Part shown: in pieces, positions 1 through 5,010 of the stretch
Numbering within the stretch: position 1 is the stretch's first letter
Layout of the letters: each line of letters begins with the position of its first letter
NCBI GenBank assembly: GCA_002359825.1
Contig: DENY01000045.1
Span: 4,189-9,198, forward strand
Source: Bacteroidales bacterium UBA2632
Lineage (GTDB): Bacteria; Bacteroidota; Bacteroidia; Bacteroidales; Dysgonomonadaceae
Reading direction: 5' to 3'
Length of the DNA: 5,010 nucleotides
The notes under the pieces: model-generated
The model's input: the letters and a program-made list of their open reading frames with translations, nothing else
Database searches by the model: none
What the model was told of the DNA's origin: nothing
Position numbers and translations under genes: made by a program

Positions 1-196
1 TAAAAAGATAAGTGTGGGTGATGTGGGTATCACTCAATCTCGCTTAAATCCTATTGGGAAGGTATTTATCAATAATTTGACTGTAGAAGCAAAATCAATT
101 GACGGAGAGATGATTGATGAAGATACAGAGGTGATAGTAAACAAGGTGGAGTGGATTAACATACTTGTTTCAAAAAAAGAGAAGAACCCAAATTAA
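1..196 (+). CDS. NfeD family protein, C-terminal OB-fold end (5'-truncated)
   Basis: Only the 3' end of this gene is present. The reading frame (codons from base 2) has no stop back to the window edge, so the GTG at 14 is probably an internal valine codon and not a start. The visible ~64 residues carry the pattern of the NfeD C-terminal domain: a 'GDVGITQSRLNPIGKV' segment matching the family's G-x-x-G-x-(A/I)-T-x-x-L-x-P-x-GKV signature, then short alternating beta-strands ('EVIVNKVEWINILV') and a lysine-rich tail 'KKEKNPN'. Known of the family: this domain is a soluble five-stranded OB-fold that follows membrane helices, and NfeD proteins are typically encoded beside flotillins or stomatins and work with them in membrane microdomains. 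Here floA follows 55 bases downstream, which strongly supports the call. Whether this is the short membrane form or the long form with a ClpP-like serine protease domain cannot be told, because the N-terminal part lies outside. Confidence 0.82.
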   Translation, partial: KKISVGDVGITQSRLNPIGKVFINNLTVEAKSIDGEMIDEDTEVIVNKVEWINILVSKKEKNPN

Positions 197-251
197 AATA
201 AGGGAAGAATAATATTAAATTAATAATCAATAAACACTAAAAACAAATAGT

Positions 252-1241
252 ATGGAATTTACACTTTTAATGGTTGCTGCAGCAGTGCTGTTTATAGTAA
301 TCATCTTTTTCTATTACGTACCGTTTTTCTTATGGATAAACGCACTATCAGCGGGAGTACATATCTCGTTGGTACAGTTATTCCTAATGAGATTGCGACG
401 AGTACCACCACGCACGATTGTTTATGCAATGATAGAAGCACATAAGGCTGGGCTAAGAGATGTAACGCGAGACGACCTTGAGGCTCATTATCTAGCCGGT
501 GGCCATGTCGAAAAAGTGGTGCACGCATTAGTGTCTGCATCAAAGGCAAACATTGACCTATCTTTTCAAATGGGTACTGCCATTGATCTTGCAGGTAGAG
601 ATGTATTGCAAGCAGTGCAAATGTCTGTAAACCCAAAAGTAATTGACACACCTCCAGTAACAGCTGTTGCCAAAGATGGTATTCAGTTGATAGCAAAAGC
701 ACGTGTTACAGTGCGTGCCAACATCAAGCAATTGGTTGGTGGTGCAGGCGAAGAGACCATTTTGGCACGGGTGGGCGAAGGTATTGTATCCTCCATTGGT
801 TCATCAGCATCACACAAGTCGGTGCTCGAAAACCCTGACTCTATTTCTAAACTTGTCTTGAAAAAAGGACTAGATGCAGGAACTGCATTCGAAATTCTCT
901 CTATCGATATCGCTGACATAGATATAGGTAAGAATATTGGAGCTGTACTACAAATAGACCAAGCACAGGCCGACAAAAACATTGCTCAAGCACGCGCTGA
1001 AGAACGCAGAGCTATGGCTATTGCTTTAGAGCAAGAGATGAAAGCCAAAGCACAAGAAGCACGCGCCAAAGTGATTGAAGCAGAAGCAGAGATACCTAAA
1101 GCAATGGCCGAGGCATTTAGATCGGGCAATATGGGCATCATGGATTACTATAGAATGAAAAATATTCAATCTGATACAGAAATGCGTGATTCTATCTCCA
1201 AACCTCAAACAGGTTCCGACAAAATAGGGCCTAACAAATAA
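252..1241 (+). CDS. floA: Flotillin-like protein FloA
   Basis: FloA is a membrane scaffold protein that oligomerises in bacterial lipid-raft-like microdomains and is thought to help organise membrane protein complexes and fluidity. The 329 residues are close to the usual FloA length of about 330. Residues ~5-28 form one hydrophobic membrane segment. It is followed by the family's '[19 protein letters not shown]' region (35-53), a basic stretch that follows the membrane segment. Residues ~55-225 are the PHB/SPFH-type domain, including '[20 protein letters not shown]' (127-146) and '[14 protein letters not shown]' (172-185). Residues ~235-290 are rich in Ala, Glu, Gln and Lys, with EA repeats such as '[18 protein letters not shown]' (276-293), the flotillin coiled-coil region. 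The tail '[20 protein letters not shown]' (295-314) is also typical. The ATG at 252 puts the membrane segment right at the N terminus; its leader is A-rich without a Shine-Dalgarno. The preceding nfeD-type gene is the classical partner. No frameshift or missing region is seen. Confidence 0.97.
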   Translation: MEFTLLMVAAAVLFIVIIFFYYVPFFLWINALSAGVHISLVQLFLMRLRRVPPRTIVYAMIEAHKAGLRDVTRDDLEAHYLAGGHVEKVVHALVSASKANIDLSFQMGTAIDLAGRDVLQAVQMSVNPKVIDTPPVTAVAKDGIQLIAKARVTVRANIKQLVGGAGEETILARVGEGIVSSIGSSASHKSVLENPDSISKLVLKKGLDAGTAFEILSIDIADIDIGKNIGAVLQIDQAQADKNIAQARAEERRAMAIALEQEMKAKAQEARAKVIEAEAEIPKAMAEAFRSGNMGIMDYYRMKNIQSDTEMRDSISKPQTGSDKIGPNK

Positions 1242-1261
1242 TCAAATCTAAGAAAACTATT

Positions 1262-2128
1262 ATGAGAGTTATACCTGAATCAGAATTAATTATAAATTCG
1301 GATGGTAGCGTATTTCACCTACACATCAAACCCGAACAATTGTCGGACAAGATAATAATGATGGGAGACCCCGGTCGTGTCACCATGACAGCATCGTTTT
1401 TCGATTCCATTGAGTGCGATATACAGAGCAGAGAGTTTCATACCGTGACAGGCATGTATAAGGGTAAACGAATTACAGCTTTGTCGCATGGTATTGGTAC
1501 AGACAACATAGATATTGTTGTGACTGAATTGGATGCACTAGCGAATGTCGATTTTGAAACACGTGAGATAAAGAGAGATTTTAAGCAACTTACAATGATT
1601 AGAGTGGGCACATCAGGAGGTATGCAACCTCACTGCCCCGTTGGCTCATTCGTAGTTTCAGAGAAGTCAATAGGTTTTGATGGGTTGATACATTATTATG
1701 AAGATTCACATAAAGTTAGAGAAGAAGATTTTGAACTTTCGTTTCAAAAACATGTTAATTGGTCTCCTTATCATTGTTCACCCTATGTGGTGAGTGCTGA
1801 CGAAGGATTGGTTGATCAAATTGGCTTTGACATGATCAAGGGAGTCACCATCTCTGCCATAGGTTTTTATGGACCACAAGGCAGACATGTAAGACTTCCA
1901 TTGGCAGATCCTGAGCTAAATTCAAAAATTGAATCATTCCGTTTTGAAGATCATTCTATCACCAATTATGAAATGGAGAGTTCGGCCTTAGCTGGATTGA
2001 GCAAGATGATGGGGCACAAAGCGATGACAGTTTGTGCCATCATTGCTAACAGAGTAGCCTTGGAGTCAAACGCTAACTACACAGTATCAACAGAAGACTT
2101 AATTAAAATAGTTTTAGAGAGGATCTAA
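1262..2128 (+). CDS. udp: Nucleoside phosphorylase, probable uridine phosphorylase
   Basis: Predicted cytosolic enzyme of the NP-I (PNP/UDP) phosphorylase family, which splits a nucleoside with phosphate to give free base and ribose-1-phosphate; for uridine this is pyrimidine salvage. Motifs in order: 'GDPGRV' (35-40) for phosphate; 'SREFHTVTG' (56-64), whose Arg57 matches the arginine donated to the neighbouring subunit's site in E. coli Udp; 'SHGIGTDN' (75-82); 'IRVGTSGG' (113-120) with Arg114 and Thr117; 'GFYGPQGR' (201-208); and 'NYEMES' (235-240) for ribose. The F-Y-x-x-Q-x-R spacing equals the uracil-binding Gln/Arg pair of E. coli Udp (Gln166, Arg168), favouring uridine over purine nucleosides. 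At 288 residues it is longer than E. coli Udp (253), with a longer N terminus and an insertion of about 13 residues before the 'IRVGTSGG' strand. Substrate choice is inferred from motifs only. The gene starts 20 bases after floA, suggesting cotranscription. Confidence 0.85.
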   Translation: MRVIPESELIINSDGSVFHLHIKPEQLSDKIIMMGDPGRVTMTASFFDSIECDIQSREFHTVTGMYKGKRITALSHGIGTDNIDIVVTELDALANVDFETREIKRDFKQLTMIRVGTSGGMQPHCPVGSFVVSEKSIGFDGLIHYYEDSHKVREEDFELSFQKHVNWSPYHCSPYVVSADEGLVDQIGFDMIKGVTISAIGFYGPQGRHVRLPLADPELNSKIESFRFEDHSITNYEMESSALAGLSKMMGHKAMTVCAIIANRVALESNANYTVSTEDLIKIVLERI

Positions 2129-2163
2129 AACCGACAGACTTAAAATAAACATAAAAATAAAGA

Positions 2164-4971
2164 ATGAGAAGAATACTATTATTTGCGATATTGTTGTTTA
2201 GTATTACAGCTATTGCTCAACAAAATCCACCTCAACCAATCGACCCAGCCGTACGTCACGGTGTGCTCGAAAATGGATTAACCTACTATATACGTCATAA
2301 CAAACTTCCCGAAAACAGAGCTGATTTCTACATTGCTCAGAAAGTTGGTTCTATGCTAGAAGAAGATTCACAGGCAGGTTTGGCTCACTTCTTAGAGCAT
2401 ATGGCATTTAACGGAACAACCAATTTCCCTAAAAAAGAAATGCTTAATTTCCTCGAAAATAATGGTGTAAAATTTGGAGTAAATGTGAATGCATATACCT
2501 CATTTGACGAAACTGTATATTATTTATCTGATGTACCGGTAATGCGTGAAGGTATGCTGGATTCATCACTTTTGATTCTTCACGATTGGGCAAATGAAAT
2601 TGCCCTGGAAGGCGAGGAAATTGAAAGCGAACGAGGTGTTATCCGAGAAGAGTGGAGAACCCGAGGCGGTGCACAATCGCGCTTATGGGAGAAAATGCTT
2701 CCTGTGATGTTTAAAGATAGCAAGTATGCAAACAGACTACCCATTGGTAGCATTGATGTAATCAATAACTTTGACCACCAAGAGATTCGCGATTACTACG
2801 AAAAATGGTATCGTCCAGATTTGCAAGGCATCATCATCGTAGGTGACATAGATGCAGATAAGGTGGAGGAGAAAGTGAAAACGCTATTCTCAAAAATAGA
2901 ATTAGACCCCAATGCTGCTGAACGCATTTACTTCCCTGTTCCAGATAATGAGGAAACAATTGTTTCAATTGCAACAGACAAAGAAGCTACAAATACCAGT
3001 TTGATGGTTTTTTACAAGCACGAACCGATACCTGACGAGATAAAACTATCGCAAGCAGGTTTTGTATTGAATTATATCAAAAGCGTAGCTTCAACTATGA
3101 TCAATGATCGTTTTCAAGAGATTACTCAAAAACCCAACTCCCCATTCTTAGGAGCTTATGCTTATGACGGCAATTTCTTTGTTGCAAAAACAAAAGACGC
3201 ATGGACTGTAGCAGGTGCTTCGGCTGACGACAAAGTGAAAGATGCATTAGCATCTATGATTCGAGAAACTGAACGTATGAAAAGATTTGGATTCACTGAA
3301 TCAGAATATGAAAGAGCTCGTGAAAACTTATTGAAAACTTATGAAAATGCTTATAACAACAAAGACAAACAACTCAACAGTAGTTACTCTAAAGAATATG
3401 TAAGTAGTTTCACTAACAATGAACCTTTCCCGGGTATTGATTATGAGTATAACATGATTAAAATGGTTGCTCCGAATATCCCTGTAGAAGCTATTAATCA
3501 AACTGTTGCTCAATTGATTCAAGATGAGAATATGGTTATATCTATTTCAGGTCCAGAAAAAGAGAGTTTGGAATATCCCTCTGTAGATGAAATACTGAAT
3601 TTAGTAGAGAGCACAAAATCGGAAGAACTTGAAGCCTATGCTGAAGAGGTTTCTGACGAACCACTTATTTCAACCCCTCCTGCTCAAGGTGAAATCGTAA
3701 ACTCTGAAACTAATGATGAGTTAGGTGCCACAGTTTGGACATTGTCAAACGGAATGAAAGTTGTTTTAAAAGAAACAGACTTCAAAGACGATCAAATCAT
3801 GATGACTGCTTCTAGTGTGGGGGGTACTTCGCAATACGCCGTTCAAGACCCAACAAACAGCAAAATAATGAGTAGTGTGATGACCTTGGGTGGTGTTGGC
3901 AATTTTAGCAATGTCAATTTGCGTAAAGTATTGGCTGGCAAAACTGCAACGGCATCACCAACAGTAAGTATGACCACACAAGGATTTAGCGGATCATCTT
4001 CAATTAAAGATTTTGAAACCATGTTACAACTTGTGTATCTCTACTTCGAAGCTCCTCGTCAAGACAAAGACGCTTTCGATTCTTTTATTGAAAGAATGGA
4101 GTCGCAACTAAAAAATGCAGAGGCTGAACCAATGGTTGCTTTCAGTGACGCAGCTATAAAAGCAATATATGGTGACAATCCGATAGTATCTCGTTTCAAA
4201 TTGGAAGATCTGAAAAAAGTAGATTATGACAAGATCATGACTATGTATAAACAGCTTTTCTTCAATCCTGGAAGCTTTGTTTTCACTTTTGTGGGCAACA
4301 TAGATCAAGAAGCCATCAAACCGGCCGTGCTTACTTACTTGGCATCTCTACCAGGTGAAGCAACTCAAGGAGAATTTGTACACGTACCAATGGATCTAAA
4401 AACGGGGAAATCAAGAAATGTATTCGAAAAAGAGATGGAAAATCCTAAGGCATCTGTTTTTAATGTTTTCTCTGGTGAGATGGAAAGGACTCTCAAGAAC
4501 ACAATAACGATGAGTGTATTCAATCAAATTTTGGATATCGTATATACCGAAAAAGTTCGTGAAGATGAAGGTGGGACCTATGGTGTTTCGTCTAACGGTA
4601 GCATTTCTCGTTATCCTGAGAATCAAACAATCTTGCAAATTGTTTATGATACAGACCCAGCAAAAATGGAGCATTTGAATACTATTATTCACAAAGAACT
4701 GAAAGATTTGGCTGTGAACGGACCTCGTGAAGCTGATTTCAAGAAAGTAAAAGAATTTATGAATAAGAAGTATAGTGAGAATGTAAAGCAAAATGGTTAT
4801 TGGCTTGGAACTCTCAACACATATTACTTTTATGGTGAAAACAATTACTCTGATTACCTTTCAACATTGAATTCAATAACAATGGATGATGTGAAAGAGT
4901 TTGTGAAAGAATTACTAGCACAAGAAAATGAAGTGGTTGTGGGCATGATGCCTAAAGAAGTGGAAAAGTAA
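2164..4971 (+). CDS. Secreted M16 family (insulinase/PqqL-like) zinc metallopeptidase
   Basis: A 935-residue peptidase built from two M16 halves in one chain. Residues 1-18 are a signal peptide: basic 'MRR', a hydrophobic core, and 'AIA' before Gln19. There is no lipobox cysteine, so the product is expected in the periplasm or envelope. The N-terminal half holds the inverted zinc motif 'HFLEH' (75-79): His75 and His79 bind zinc and Glu78 is the catalytic base. 'NVNAYTSFDETVYY' (107-120) and 'ESERGVIREEW' (154-164) follow; the third zinc ligand is probably Glu163. 'YYEKWYRPDLQGIIIVGDID' (211-230) opens the first M16_C domain. An acidic, proline-containing linker (~480-522) leads to the second half, which restarts at 'VWTLSNGMKVVL' (~524-535) but lacks HxxEH. 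It keeps 'MYKQLFFNPGSFVFTFVGNID' as its M16_C strand (ending at 714) and the Arg799/Tyr806 pair in 'VREDEGGTYG', as expected for a substrate-binding half. Length and arrangement resemble E. coli PqqL. The natural substrate is unknown. The start sits 35 bases after the phosphorylase gene, with an A-rich leader. Confidence 0.95.
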   Translation: MRRILLFAILLFSITAIAQQNPPQPIDPAVRHGVLENGLTYYIRHNKLPENRADFYIAQKVGSMLEEDSQAGLAHFLEHMAFNGTTNFPKKEMLNFLENNGVKFGVNVNAYTSFDETVYYLSDVPVMREGMLDSSLLILHDWANEIALEGEEIESERGVIREEWRTRGGAQSRLWEKMLPVMFKDSKYANRLPIGSIDVINNFDHQEIRDYYEKWYRPDLQGIIIVGDIDADKVEEKVKTLFSKIELDPNAAERIYFPVPDNEETIVSIATDKEATNTSLMVFYKHEPIPDEIKLSQAGFVLNYIKSVASTMINDRFQEITQKPNSPFLGAYAYDGNFFVAKTKDAWTVAGASADDKVKDALASMIRETERMKRFGFTESEYERARENLLKTYENAYNNKDKQLNSSYSKEYVSSFTNNEPFPGIDYEYNMIKMVAPNIPVEAINQTVAQLIQDENMVISISGPEKESLEYPSVDEILNLVESTKSEELEAYAEEVSDEPLISTPPAQGEIVNSETNDELGATVWTLSNGMKVVLKETDFKDDQIMMTASSVGGTSQYAVQDPTNSKIMSSVMTLGGVGNFSNVNLRKVLAGKTATASPTVSMTTQGFSGSSSIKDFETMLQLVYLYFEAPRQDKDAFDSFIERMESQLKNAEAEPMVAFSDAAIKAIYGDNPIVSRFKLEDLKKVDYDKIMTMYKQLFFNPGSFVFTFVGNIDQEAIKPAVLTYLASLPGEATQGEFVHVPMDLKTGKSRNVFEKEMENPKASVFNVFSGEMERTLKNTITMSVFNQILDIVYTEKVREDEGGTYGVSSNGSISRYPENQTILQIVYDTDPAKMEHLNTIIHKELKDLAVNGPREADFKKVKEFMNKKYSENVKQNGYWLGTLNTYYFYGENNYSDYLSTLNSITMDDVKEFVKELLAQENEVVVGMMPKEVEK

Positions 4972-5010
4972 GTTTAAGATGTGTTTTAGGTAAACAGTTT
5001 ATTATAAAAC

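Noticed and set aside
14..196. A 60-residue small protein starting at GTG 14
   Set aside because: The frame is open to the window edge and the NfeD domain pattern already begins at the first residues, so this is the tail of a longer gene.
213..225. TATTA-AAT-TAATA inverted repeat between the nfeD-type gene and floA, considered as a terminator or operator
   Set aside because: Only five A/T pairs with a three-base loop; expected by chance in AT-rich intergenic sequence and not followed by a T-run.
301..982. Two overlapping minus-strand open frames (133 and 99 codons) opposite floA
   Set aside because: They lie entirely antisense to a clearly conserved floA. Their translations show no family signature, and their openness follows from floA codon usage.
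1026..1208. Minus-strand small open frame rich in Cys, Phe and His opposite the FloA coiled coil
   Set aside because: The unusual composition is the mirror of the Ala/Glu/Lys-rich repeats of floA on the plus strand; no independent support.
4411..4791. Minus-strand open frame of 126 codons opposite the M16 peptidase
   Set aside because: It sits inside the conserved C-terminal M16 domain; the translation is rich in Ile, Phe and Asn as expected from antisense of AT-rich coding sequence, and no start context or motif supports it.

Overview
The window looks like chromosomal DNA from a Bacteroidota bacterium, most likely of the order Bacteroidales. The base composition is moderately AT-rich. Gene starts are preceded by A-rich leaders with no Shine-Dalgarno sequence. 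The secreted peptidase has the 'AIA-QQ' type of signal-peptide end common in this phylum. The encoded proteins resemble Bacteroidales versions of their families. This assignment comes from recalled family features, not from a search.

Layout: four genes, all on the plus strand, fill almost the whole window. Bases 1-196 are the 3' end of a gene whose product ends in an NfeD-type OB-fold domain. After 55 bases comes floA (252-1241), a complete flotillin-like membrane scaffold protein. After 20 bases comes a nucleoside phosphorylase that keeps the uracil-recognition motif of uridine phosphorylases (1262-2128). After 35 bases comes a long secreted zinc peptidase of family M16 (2164-4971), with an active N-terminal half and a degenerate C-terminal half. 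The last 39 bases are noncoding and hold a small AT-rich inverted repeat cut by the window end. No noncoding stretch exceeds 55 bases.

How the genes fit together: the nfeD-floA pair is a well-known functional unit, in which NfeD-type proteins partner flotillins in membrane microdomains. The phosphorylase (pyrimidine nucleoside salvage, cytosolic) and the M16 peptidase (periplasmic or envelope proteolysis) follow in the same direction with short gaps. I see no match to the Bacteroidota TAnnTTTG promoter element in those gaps, so one transcript is plausible, but no shared pathway is evident. I found no mobile element, CRISPR array, RNA gene or clear novel system. This is an ordinary housekeeping region with a few details worth checking.
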